64,000 nucleotides of DNA from Actinacidiphila paucisporea (GTDB lineage: Bacteria; Actinomycetota; Actinomycetes; Streptomycetales; Streptomycetaceae): positions 118,418 through 182,417 of the forward strand of contig NZ_FRBI01000006.1 of NCBI RefSeq assembly GCF_900142575.1. The letters are read 5' to 3'. This document shows positions 48,104 to 56,457 of the stretch, piece after piece; within the stretch, counting starts at the first letter, position 1, and every line of letters starts with the position of its first letter. A program made the position numbers and the translations under genes. The notes under the pieces are model-generated. The model searched no databases, was not told where the DNA came from, and worked only from the letters and a program-made list of their open reading frames with translations.

Positions 48104-48142
48104 GGGGCCGCGCGGCCGGAGGTCGTCCGGCCGCGCGGCCCC
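48104..48142 (-). terminator. 17-bp hairpin between livK and livH
   Basis: Arms 48104-48120 and 48126-48142 pair perfectly over 17 bp, with an extra outer G-T pair and loop GGTCG. Inside an otherwise continuous operon it probably acts as a partial terminator or 3' stabiliser, giving excess binding protein over permease. Confidence 0.8.
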
Positions 48143-48157
48143 TGGTGGTGCGGAGGG

Positions 48158-49420
48158 TCAGCCGGTGTAGATGCCGGACTTGACGGCGACCCAGTTGCCG
48201 GACTTGACCTGGTAGACGGTCAGCTGCTTGTTGGTGGTGTCACCGAACTGGTCGAAGGAGACGTGGCCGGCGACGCCTTCGAGGTCGGTCTTCTGCACGG
48301 CGTCGACCAGCGCCTTGCGGGCGTCGGGCATGGCCGGCAGCTTGCCACCGTTGGCGTCCATGACGACCTTGACGGCCTTGATGATCGCCGTGGTGGCGTC
48401 GTAGGTGTAGCCGCCGTAGGTGCCGTAGTCGCCCGGGTATCCCTTGGACTTGTAGGCGTTGATGAAGTCCGTGGCCGTCTTCAGCGTGGCGACCGGGACG
48501 CCGACCGAGGTGACCAGGTCGCCTTCCGCGGCGGGACCGGCGGTCTTGATGTACGTGGTGGAGTACATGCCGTCGCCGCCCATCAGCGGGATCTTGACGC
48601 CGGCGGCCTTGAGCTGCTTGGTGATCAGCTCGGACTCGTCGTACTGGCCGCCGTAGTAGACCATGTCGGCGTGCGAGTTCTTGATCTTGGTGACCAGCGT
48701 GGAGTAGTCGTTGTCACCGGTGTTGACGTGGTCGGTGCCGGCGATCTTGCCGCCGAGGCTGCTGAACTTCTCCTTGAAGATGCCCGCGAGGCCGGCGCCG
48801 TAGGTCTGCTTGTCGTCGACGACGTAGGCGCTCTTCTTCTTGAGCGTGTTGAACGCGTAGTCGCCGGCGAAGCCGCCCTGGTTGGCGTCGGTGGTGGCGG
48901 TGCGGAAGTAGGTCGGGAACGGCCGGACCTTCTTGCCGGTGGCCCAGTCCTTGCCCTGGGTCAGCGCCGGGTTGGTGTTGGCCGGCGAGATCTCCACCAT
49001 GTTGGCGGTCGCGAAGACCTGCTGCATCGACACCGCGACGCTGGAGTTCAGCGGGCCGATCGCGGCGATGACGTTGTTGTCCGAGGTGAAGGCGGTGGCG
49101 TTCTGCTGGCCGGTGGCCGGCTGCGCCTTGTCGTCCTTCGCCTCGATCTTGAAGGTGACCCCGGGCACCAGGTTCTTGGAGTTCGCGTCGTCGACCGCGA
49201 TCTGGGCGCCGTACTGGAGCCCGAGGCCGGTGGCCGAGTTCTGACCGGTCAAGGGGGCGTCGACGCCGATCACCACGGTGACGTTCTTCGCGGCACTGGT
49301 GGAACTGCCGCCTGATCCGCCGGTGCCGCCCTTGTCGTCGCTGCGCGAACCGCAAGCAGTGAGAGTAAGGGCTCCTGTGGTGAGTACGGTGGTCAGAATC
49401 AGCAAGGAACGGTGTCGCAC
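48158..49420 (-). CDS. livK: Branched-chain amino acid ABC transporter substrate-binding lipoprotein
   Basis: Extracellular receptor of the Liv transporter. The 420-residue protein has a lipoprotein signal peptide with lipobox LTAC (C23), a Gly/Ser-rich linker, then a Peripla_BP_6 fold (VIGVDAPLTGQNSATG, QQNATAFTSDNNVIAAIGPLNSS, PTYFRTATTDANQG, VVDDKQTYGAGLAG, YYGGQYDESEL, GYTYDATTAIIKAV). The GTG at 49420 has AAAGGA upstream; a longer frame adds Arg-rich sequence before the signal peptide. It is the first gene of the liv operon; the exact amino acid specificity is inferred from the family. Confidence 0.94.
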   Translation of the reverse strand: MRHRSLLILTTVLTTGALTLTACGSRSDDKGGTGGSGGSSTSAAKNVTVVIGVDAPLTGQNSATGLGLQYGAQIAVDDANSKNLVPGVTFKIEAKDDKAQPATGQQNATAFTSDNNVIAAIGPLNSSVAVSMQQVFATANMVEISPANTNPALTQGKDWATGKKVRPFPTYFRTATTDANQGGFAGDYAFNTLKKKSAYVVDDKQTYGAGLAGIFKEKFSSLGGKIAGTDHVNTGDNDYSTLVTKIKNSHADMVYYGGQYDESELITKQLKAAGVKIPLMGGDGMYSTTYIKTAGPAAEGDLVTSVGVPVATLKTATDFINAYKSKGYPGDYGTYGGYTYDATTAIIKAVKVVMDANGGKLPAMPDARKALVDAVQKTDLEGVAGHVSFDQFGDTTNKQLTVYQVKSGNWVAVKSGIYTG

Positions 49421-49928
49421 GGTCAGTCCTTTCCCCTGGCGCGGCCGTCTCTGATGAGAGGCCGAGTCGCGCGCTGGAACCCGAACTGACAAATCCGGTG
49501 GCGCGGTGACTGGCCGTGACTCTAGGCCCGGTTCGGGGAGTGAGGCAGAGGTGTAGGGAAGAGTGTGACTGTCTTGTTATGCCAGTCGGAACATCTTGAG
49601 CTTCTCTTGAGATTGAGCACGGCTTATGGGTACATTGCTCCCTTGTCCGGATGCTGAGAACCCGCACTTCCGATACCGCGTAGCCGACTTGTCGCCGGTC
49701 ACCGGTCCGATCCGGCCCGAACCCGGCGGATCGGGGCGGTCGGAATATCCGCGGGCGCCCGGGGCGGGGGGACCAGAGGTGCCCCGAACGGGTTTCCCTA
49801 TTGCGCGCGTGTTACGCAGCGTTAATAACGGTCGAATGACATTTCGCGGCGTGCCCGAAAGACCGCGCCCCCGGCGGCTGTTGCCGTCGAGGGCGCGGTG
49901 GGGTCAGGACCGATAACGCGATGACGCA
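49421..49928. other. Gene-free stretch between livK and pyk
   Basis: About 500 bases. The part next to pyk is its terminator (49862-49899). The rest should hold the liv operon promoter and leader. On the minus strand GCTCAA occurs twice with a CTCAAG between (near 49596-49619), a possible regulator site. I could not assign a consensus promoter. A plus-strand open frame at 49626-49916 looks like non-coding GC-rich sequence. Confidence 0.55.
49862..49899 (-). terminator. pyk terminator
   Basis: Arms 49862-49878 and 49883-49899 pair over 17 positions with one C-A mismatch and one G-T wobble, loop TGTT. It starts about 30 bases beyond the pyk stop on the minus strand. Confidence 0.8.
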
Positions 49929-51365
49929 TTACGCGCGCGGCGCGTCGTCCTCGCCGATGTGGTGGACCCGGACCATATTGGTGGTGCCCGGCATCCCGGG
50001 CGGCGAGCCCGCCGTGATGATCACGACGTCGCCCTTCTTGCAGCGGCCGATCCGCAGCAGCTCCTCGTCGACCTGCTGGACCATCTCGTCGGTGGTCTGC
50101 ACCATCGGGCCCAGGAAGGTCTCGACACCCCAGGTGAGGTTCAGCTGCGAGCGGGTGGCCGGCTCCGGGGTGAAGGCCAGCACCGGGATCGGCGAGCGGT
50201 AGCGGGACAGCCGGCGGACGGTGTCGCCGGACTGGGTGAAGGCGACCAGGAAGCGGGCACCGAGGAAGTCGCCCATCTCGGCGGCGGCCCTGGCCACCGC
50301 GCCGCCCTGGGTGCGCGGCTTGTTCAGCTCGGTGAGCGGCGGCAGCCCGCCGGTGAGGATGCTCTCCTCGGCGGCGGACACGATCCGCGACATCGTCTTG
50401 ACCGTCTCGATCGGGTACTTGCCGACGCTGGTCTCGCCGGACAGCATCACCGCGTCGGTGCCGTCCATCACCGCGTTGGCCACGTCGCTGGCCTCGGCGC
50501 GGGTGGGGCGGGAGTTGTCGATCATCGACTCCAGCATCTGGGTCGCGACGATGACCGGCTTGGCATTGCGCTTGGCGAGCTTGATGGCCCGCTTCTGCAC
50601 CATCGGGACCGCTTCGAGGGGCATCTCCACGCCCAGGTCGCCGCGGGCCACCATGATGCCGTCGAAGGCGTCCACGATCCCTTCGAGGTTGTCGACCGCC
50701 TGCGGCTTCTCGATCTTGGCGATCACCGGGACCCGGCGGCCCTCCTCCGCCATGACCCGCAGCACGTCGTCGATGTCCCGGGCCGAGCGGACGAAGGACA
50801 GCGCGATCACGTCGGCGCCGGTGCGCAGGCCCCAGCGCAGGTCGCGGATGTCCTTCTCGGACAGTGCCGGCACCGACACCGCGACACCCGGCAGGTTCAG
50901 GCCCTTGTTGTCGGAGACCATGCCGCCCTCGATGCACATGGTGTGCACCCGCGGCCCCTCGACATCGGTCACCTCCAGGGTGACCCGGCCGTCGTCCACC
51001 AGGATGCGCTCGCCGCGCGCCACGTCCGCGGGCAGCCCCTTGTAGGTGGTGCCGCAGATCTGCTGGTCACCCTCGATGTCGTCGGCGGTGATGGTGAACT
51101 CGTCACCGCGTTCAAGCAGTACCGGTCCTTCGGCGAAACGGCCGAGCCTGATCTTCGGGCCCTGAAGGTCCACCAGGATGCCGACGCTGCGGCCGGTCTC
51201 GTCGGACGCCTTGCGCACCCGTCGGTAGCGGTCCTCGTGCTCGGCGTAACTTCCATGGCTCAGGTTCAGGCGTGCCACGTCCATGCCGGCCTCGACCAAT
51301 GCCTTGATCTGGTCGTAGGAGTCGGTGGCGGGACCCAGGGTGCAGACAATTTTGGCTCGGCGCAT
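49929..51365 (-). CDS. pyk: Pyruvate kinase
   Basis: Transfers phosphate from phosphoenolpyruvate to ADP, the last glycolytic step. The 478-residue protein has MRRAKIVCTLGPA at the start, LNLSHGSYAEHEDR, DLQGPKIRLG, a B domain, the catalytic IAKIEKPQA (Lys and Glu), MVARGDLGVEMP and ATQMLESMI, and the C-terminal regulatory domain with FTQSGDTVRRLSRYR. The ATG at 51365 matches the family start; the frame is open 65 codons upstream but into unrelated sequence. It is divergent from the exported nucleotidase gene. Confidence 0.97.
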   Translation of the reverse strand: MRRAKIVCTLGPATDSYDQIKALVEAGMDVARLNLSHGSYAEHEDRYRRVRKASDETGRSVGILVDLQGPKIRLGRFAEGPVLLERGDEFTITADDIEGDQQICGTTYKGLPADVARGERILVDDGRVTLEVTDVEGPRVHTMCIEGGMVSDNKGLNLPGVAVSVPALSEKDIRDLRWGLRTGADVIALSFVRSARDIDDVLRVMAEEGRRVPVIAKIEKPQAVDNLEGIVDAFDGIMVARGDLGVEMPLEAVPMVQKRAIKLAKRNAKPVIVATQMLESMIDNSRPTRAEASDVANAVMDGTDAVMLSGETSVGKYPIETVKTMSRIVSAAEESILTGGLPPLTELNKPRTQGGAVARAAAEMGDFLGARFLVAFTQSGDTVRRLSRYRSPIPVLAFTPEPATRSQLNLTWGVETFLGPMVQTTDEMVQQVDEELLRIGRCKKGDVVIITAGSPPGMPGTTNMVRVHHIGEDDAPRA

Positions 51366-51655
51366 GTGTCGAGCGTATGACTTACTCGTTGGTAGCCGTG
51401 ACCACTGCGGGCAACTGCCCAACGACGTCTGGATTAACGCTTGTTGACAACTCTCGAACTGCGCGGGCTCCCGCTCGGATGAGCGTTCGGGCGGATCCGG
51501 GCGCGCGGGCGCCGCCGGTCCACAGCAGTCGTTAACCTGCAGGGACTGTTGCGCGGGCACCTGTCTGGTCCAGAATCTACGCGCGTTGTGCCGACAGCAC
51601 GCCCGTGCACGCCGGCCGCCGACGCCGCCTCGCCCGTGACCGTCAAGGAGACGAC

Positions 51656-53482
51656 ATGCCGCTCAACCGCAGGGACTTCATCAACCGCTCGGCCGCCACC
51701 GGCGCCGGCGTGGCGCTGGCGGGCACCGCGGGCGCGGTCGCCGCGGCCGGTCCCGCGCAGGCCGCCGAGCAGGACCACGGACACGGCCGGCAGCCCAAGA
51801 CCTTCAGCCTGCGTGTGCTCGGCACCACCGACCTGCACGGACACGCCCTGAACTGGGACTACTTCACCAACGCCGAGTACGACGACGCCACCCACAACGA
51901 CGTCGGCCTGGCCAAGATCGCCACCCTGGTCGAGCAGGCCCGCGCCGAGAAGGGCCACGACCGCACGCTGCTGATCGACGCGGGCGACATCATCCAGGGC
52001 ACCCAGCTGTCGTACTACTTCGCCCGCGTGGAGCCGATCACCGGCGCCCGGCGCGGCCCGCGGCACCCGATGGCGCTGGTCATGAACCACCTGAAGTACG
52101 ACGCCGCCGCCCTGGGCAACCACGAGTTCAACTACGGCATCCCGCTGCTGCGCGCCTTCCAGGAGCAGTGCGACTTCCCGCTGCTGGCCGCGAACGCCGT
52201 CGACGCCAAGACCCTCAAGCCGGCCTTCCCGCCCTACCTGGTCAAGGAGATCGAGGTGCACGGCGGCCGCCCGGTCAAGGTCGGCATCCTCGGCCTGACC
52301 AACCCCGGCATCGCGGTGTGGGACAAGGCCAACGTGCAGGGCGAGTTGGCCTTCCCCGGCCTGGTCGAGCAGGCGAAGATCTACGTGCCGAAGCTGCGCG
52401 CGCTCGGCTGCGACGTGGTCATCTGCACCGACCACTCGGGCCTGGACGGCAGCACCTCGTACGGCGACGCGGTGCCCTACCCGGAGAACGCGTCCTCGCA
52501 GGTCGCCGCCCAGGTGCCCGGCATCGACGCGATCCTGGTCGGCCACACCCACGTCGAGCGCCCGCAGACGCTGGTCGTCAACGAGCAGACCGGCAGGACC
52601 GTGGTGCTCTCCGAGCCGCTGTACTGGGGCATGCGGCTGTCGGTCTTCGACATCGACCTGGCCTTCGAGCACGGCCGCTGGCAGGTCTCCTCGGTCAGGG
52701 CCGAGGTGCGCAACGCCAACACCGTCGCCGAGGACCCGCAGGTCGCCCAGCTGGTGCGGGACGAGCACCAGAAGGTCGTGGACTACGTCAACCAGGTCAT
52801 CGGCACCTGCACGGCGGCGATGTCGGCGGCGCAGTCCACGTACAAGGACACGCCGATCATCGACTTCCTCAACCTGGTGCAGTCCGACACGGTGAAGGCG
52901 GCGCTGGCCGGCACCTCGTACGCGTCGCTCCCGGTGCTGTCCGAGGCGTCGCCCTTCTCACGGACCGCCGCGATCCCCGCCGGGCAGGTCTCGCTGCGCG
53001 ACGTGGCCGGGCTCTACGTCTACGAGAACACCCTGCAGGCCAAGGTCCTCACCGGCGCCCAGGTCAAGGACTACCTGGAGTGGTCGGCGGCCTACTTCGT
53101 GCAGACCGCCCCGGACGCCCCGGTCGACGTCACGAAGCTCACCAACGCCAAAAACACCCCCGACTACAGCTACGACGTGCTCAGTGGCGTCTCGTACGAC
53201 ATCGACATCTCCCAGCCGGTCGGCTCGCGGATCGTCGACCTCACCGCGGGCGGCGCCCCGATCGACCCGGCCGCGCAGTTCGTGCTCGCGGTGAACAACT
53301 ACCGCGCCGGCGGCGGCAGCAACTACCCGCACGTGGCCGCCGCCCCGCAGGTGTGGTCCAGCTCCGACGAGATCCGCAACACGATCATCGCCTGGGTGCA
53401 GGCCCACGGCACGATCGACCCGACGACCTTCGGCGGCGACCAGTGGCGGCTCACCCGCGCCGGAGTGCCGCTGTTCTCGTAG
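51656..53482 (+). CDS. Tat-exported 5'-nucleotidase/2',3'-cyclic phosphodiesterase-type metallophosphoesterase
   Basis: Predicted secreted bifunctional nucleotidase that recovers nucleosides and phosphate from extracellular nucleotides. The 608-residue protein has a twin-arginine signal (NRRDFINRSAATGAG, cleavage near AQA|AEQ). The calcineurin-like domain has TTDLHGHAL, DAGDIIQG, LGNHEFNYG and GHTHVERP, supplying the two-metal ligands. The C-terminal 5'-nucleotidase domain has SDTVKAAL, VLSEASPFSR, GLYVYENTL and NNYRAGGGSNYP. ATG at 51656 has AGGAGACGAC upstream. The final 32 bases overlap tail-to-tail with the convergent N-hydroxylase gene. Confidence 0.94.
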   Translation: MPLNRRDFINRSAATGAGVALAGTAGAVAAAGPAQAAEQDHGHGRQPKTFSLRVLGTTDLHGHALNWDYFTNAEYDDATHNDVGLAKIATLVEQARAEKGHDRTLLIDAGDIIQGTQLSYYFARVEPITGARRGPRHPMALVMNHLKYDAAALGNHEFNYGIPLLRAFQEQCDFPLLAANAVDAKTLKPAFPPYLVKEIEVHGGRPVKVGILGLTNPGIAVWDKANVQGELAFPGLVEQAKIYVPKLRALGCDVVICTDHSGLDGSTSYGDAVPYPENASSQVAAQVPGIDAILVGHTHVERPQTLVVNEQTGRTVVLSEPLYWGMRLSVFDIDLAFEHGRWQVSSVRAEVRNANTVAEDPQVAQLVRDEHQKVVDYVNQVIGTCTAAMSAAQSTYKDTPIIDFLNLVQSDTVKAALAGTSYASLPVLSEASPFSRTAAIPAGQVSLRDVAGLYVYENTLQAKVLTGAQVKDYLEWSAAYFVQTAPDAPVDVTKLTNAKNTPDYSYDVLSGVSYDIDISQPVGSRIVDLTAGGAPIDPAAQFVLAVNNYRAGGGSNYPHVAAAPQVWSSSDEIRNTIIAWVQAHGTIDPTTFGGDQWRLTRAGVPLFS

Positions 53483-54905
53483 GCACGTCGCAGGCGCCCA
53501 CGCCGTCGAGTCCGAAGGTGGTGAAGGCTGTTCTGGCCGGCAGCGGATAGTGCTCCGCGCCGGTCAGCAGCCCGGTCAGGTCGTTGAGGATCACCGCGGA
53601 CCGCCAGGCGGCAAGGCCCAGGTCCGGGGCGCCGACGCCATGGGTGTGGCGTTCGGCGTTCTGGACGTAGATCCGGCCGGTGATCCGCCGGTCGAGTTCG
53701 AGCCGGTGCCGTGCGCCGATCCGCGGGCGGCCCGCGGAGTCCCGCAGCACGTACGGGTGCAGCGGCCCGAGCAGCTGGTCGAGGGGGCGCTCACGGTAAC
53801 CGGTGGCGAGCACCACCGCGCTGGTCACCAGCCGGGTGCGGGTGCCCTGGTCGGCGTGCTCCAGGTGCAGCTCGATGCCGGTGATGCCGATCCGGCCGGC
53901 GGTGCGCACGCTCACCCCGGGGGTCAGCACCGCGTCCGGCCAGCCGCCGTCCAGGGTGCGGCGGTAGAGCTCGTCGTGGATCGCGGTGATGGTCTCGGTG
54001 TCGATGCCCTTGTGCAGCTGCCACTGCTGCGGCACCAGCCGGTCCCTCACCTGCTCGGGCAGGCCGTGGAAGTAGCGGGTGTAGTCGGGCGTGAAGTGCT
54101 CCAGGCCGAGCCGGCTGTACTCCATCGGCGCGAAGGCCGGGGTGCGCGCCAGCCAGGTGACTGCCTCCCGGCCCGCGGGACGGGACCGCAGCAGGTCGAG
54201 GAAGACCTCGGCTCCGGACTGCCCGGAGCCGACCACCGTGATGTGCTCGGCGGCCAGCAGCCGCTCCCGCTGCGGCAGGTAGTCCGCGGAATGCACCACG
54301 GGTACGGTGGGCGCCTCGGCGAGCGGCCGCAGCGGCTCCGGTACGTAGGGAGCCGTGCCGACGCCCAGCACCAGGTGCCTGGCGTACGTACGGCCCAGGG
54401 CCTCGGCCTCGCCGTGCGCGTCGAGCTGGGTGTGGTCCACCTCGAAGTGGCCGGCCGCCGCGTCCCAGCGGACGGTGTCGACCTGCTGCCCGAAGTGCGT
54501 GGACGGCAGCGCGTCCGCGACCCAGCGGCAGTAGGCGTCGTACTCGGCCCGGTGCACGTGGAAGCGCTCGGCGAAGTAGAACGGGAAGAGCCGCTCGCGG
54601 GTCTTGAGGAAGTTCAGGAACGACCAGCGGCTCGCCGGGTCGGCGAGGGTCACCAGGTCGGCGAGGAAGGGCACCTGCAAGGTGGCGCCGTCGATCAGCA
54701 GCCCGGGGTGCCAGTGGAAGTCCTGCCGCTGGTCGTAGAAGGCCGCGGTCAGCCCGGGTACGGCGTCGGCGAGCGCGGCCAGCGACAGGTTGAAGGGGCC
54801 GACGCCGACGCCCAGCAGGTCGAACGGCTCCTGCTGCTGCGGCCTCTCGGCCGCCGGGTCCGGTTCCTGTTCCTGCGCCTGCTCCGGTGCGGTCGGGGCG
54901 TTCAT
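53451..54905 (-). CDS. Lysine/ornithine/diamine N-hydroxylase (SidA/IucD/PvdA family)
   Basis: FAD- and NADPH-dependent N-monooxygenase that makes hydroxylamine precursors for hydroxamate siderophores. The 484-residue protein has the FAD motif GVGVGPFNLSLA (residues 32-43), the family WHPG, LQVPFLADLVTL and SFLNFL segments, the NADPH motif VVGSGQSGAEV and ATGYRERPL. The preceding decarboxylase gene ends 23 bases upstream, so the pair resembles DesA-DesB (lysine decarboxylase, cadaverine hydroxylase) of the desferrioxamine pathway. However, no acyltransferase or NIS synthetase gene follows. GGGAGG precedes the ATG at 54905. The substrate is unproven. Confidence 0.9.
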   Translation of the reverse strand: MNAPTAPEQAQEQEPDPAAERPQQQEPFDLLGVGVGPFNLSLAALADAVPGLTAAFYDQRQDFHWHPGLLIDGATLQVPFLADLVTLADPASRWSFLNFLKTRERLFPFYFAERFHVHRAEYDAYCRWVADALPSTHFGQQVDTVRWDAAAGHFEVDHTQLDAHGEAEALGRTYARHLVLGVGTAPYVPEPLRPLAEAPTVPVVHSADYLPQRERLLAAEHITVVGSGQSGAEVFLDLLRSRPAGREAVTWLARTPAFAPMEYSRLGLEHFTPDYTRYFHGLPEQVRDRLVPQQWQLHKGIDTETITAIHDELYRRTLDGGWPDAVLTPGVSVRTAGRIGITGIELHLEHADQGTRTRLVTSAVVLATGYRERPLDQLLGPLHPYVLRDSAGRPRIGARHRLELDRRITGRIYVQNAERHTHGVGAPDLGLAAWRSAVILNDLTGLLTGAEHYPLPARTAFTTFGLDGVGACDVPTRTAALRRG

Positions 54906-54928
54906 CGGTGCTTGGCCTCCCTTGTCGG

Positions 54929-56323
54929 TCACGGCGCCGCCCGGGTCTGCCTGGCCTGCGCGTCGGTCACCAGCCTGAGCAGGGCGTCGAGGTCCTGCGG
55001 GCGGATGTGCGGGTTGAGCAGCGTCGCCTTGAGCCACAGCCGGCCGTCCGCCGACGCGCGCCCGAGCACCGCCCGCCCCTCGAACATCAGGTCCCGCCGC
55101 AGCGCCGCCACCTGCTCGTCGTCGGCGCCGGCGGGGCGGAACAGCACGGTGCTGATCTTCGGCGGCGCGTGCAGGACGAGCGCCGGGTTCCGGTCGACCG
55201 CGGCGGCCAGCTGGTGCGCGTGGCCGCACACCGTGTCCACCAGCGCGCCCAGGCCCTCGCGGCCCAGCGCCCGCAGGGTGACGGCGATCTTCAGCACGTC
55301 GGGCCTGCGGGTGGTGCGCAGCGAGCGGCCCAGCAGGTCGGGCAGCCCGGCCTCGGTGTCGTCGGTGGCGTTGAGGTAGTCCGCCTGGTGCCCCAGCGGG
55401 CGCAGCGCGGCGCCGTCGGGTACGGCCAGCAGGCCGGCCGCGACCGGCTGCCAGCCGAGCTTGTGCAGGTCGAGGGTGACGGACACGGCCGACTGCACGC
55501 CGTCGAGCTTGCCTGCCTCGTGCCGGCTGAACAGCAGCGGGCCGCCGTAGGCCGCGTCCACGTGCAGTTCGGCGCCGTGCCGGGCGGCGGCCTGCGCCAG
55601 CTGCGGCAGCGGGTCGATCGCCCCGGTGTCCGTGGTACCCGCGGTCGCCACGAGCAGGGCGCGGCCGGGGAGTTCGTCCAGGGCGGCGTCCGCGCGGGCC
55701 GGGTCGAGCACGCCGGCGGGGGTGTCCACGACGACCGGGCGCGGCAGGCCGAGCAGCCACGCGGCGCGCTGCACGCTGTGGTGCGCGTTCGCCCCGCACA
55801 CCACCTGCACGCGCGGCCCGCCGGCCGCTCTCTCCCTGGCCAGCAGCAGGGCGAGCTGGTTGGACTCCGTCCCGCCGGTCGTCATCAGCGCGTCGGGGGC
55901 CGGCAGGTCCGGGTAGACCACCGCGGCCAGCGCGGCGGCGACCCGCACCTCGATCTCGGTGGCGGCGGGTGCCTGGTCCCAGGAGTCCAGCGACGGGTTG
56001 AGCGAGGCCGCGGCCAGTTCCGCCGCCGCGGCCAGGGCCAGCGGCGGGCAGTGCAGATGGGCCGCGCAGTACGGGTCCGCCGGGTCCGCGGCGCCCCGCG
56101 CCAGCTCCCGCACGAGGGTGTGCAGCGCCTCGTGGCCGCCGGTCCCCTGGCTCGGCAGCGGCCTGCCCAGCGCCCCTGCGACGCGCCGGGCGGTCTCCTT
56201 GGGCCCGCCCGCCGGCAACGGCCCCCCGCGGGCGACGGCGCCCTCCTCCAGGGCGCTCAGCACCGTCTCGACCAGGGGCCGCAGTTCCGCCGGCCCTTGC
56301 CGGCCGCCCGCCAGGCCGGGCAT
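54929..56323 (-). CDS. PLP-dependent group II decarboxylase
   Basis: Decarboxylase of the aromatic/glutamate/diaminobutyrate family. The 464-residue protein has TGGTESNQLAL, the cofactor-stacking histidine in CGANAHHSVQ (181-182), ATAGTTDTGAIDP, D256 in HVDAAYGG and the PLP lysine K288 in TLDLHKLGWQP. By its pairing with an amine N-hydroxylase 23 bases downstream, lysine or ornithine is a likely substrate (cadaverine or putrescine product), but 2,4-diaminobutyrate cannot be excluded. The ATG at 56323 follows AAGGAG with almost no spacing; TTG at 56332, four bases after GGAGG, is an alternative. I saw no iron-box operator upstream. Confidence 0.9.
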   Translation of the reverse strand: MPGLAGGRQGPAELRPLVETVLSALEEGAVARGGPLPAGGPKETARRVAGALGRPLPSQGTGGHEALHTLVRELARGAADPADPYCAAHLHCPPLALAAAAELAAASLNPSLDSWDQAPAATEIEVRVAAALAAVVYPDLPAPDALMTTGGTESNQLALLLARERAAGGPRVQVVCGANAHHSVQRAAWLLGLPRPVVVDTPAGVLDPARADAALDELPGRALLVATAGTTDTGAIDPLPQLAQAAARHGAELHVDAAYGGPLLFSRHEAGKLDGVQSAVSVTLDLHKLGWQPVAAGLLAVPDGAALRPLGHQADYLNATDDTEAGLPDLLGRSLRTTRRPDVLKIAVTLRALGREGLGALVDTVCGHAHQLAAAVDRNPALVLHAPPKISTVLFRPAGADDEQVAALRRDLMFEGRAVLGRASADGRLWLKATLLNPHIRPQDLDALLRLVTDAQARQTRAAP

Positions 56324-56457
56324 CTCCTTCAACCGTCCTCCACGTTTCCGTTGCTCCCCCCAGCACAACGACCCACTCCGCGTAGCGGTACGCCCTTTTC
56401 CCCCGGGGCGGGGGACGCCTGCCGGGACAGCCTCACCGGGCTGCCCCGGGGGCAGGG

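Noticed and set aside
49626..49916. Possible 96-residue gene between livK and pyk
   Set aside because: Low-complexity Arg/Pro-rich translation, no ribosome site, and it runs into the pyk terminator.
56324..56457. DmdR/IdeR-type iron box before the decarboxylase/N-hydroxylase pair
   Set aside because: I looked for TTAGGTTAGGCTCACCTAA-like sequence on both strands and saw no close match; a motif scan would settle it.
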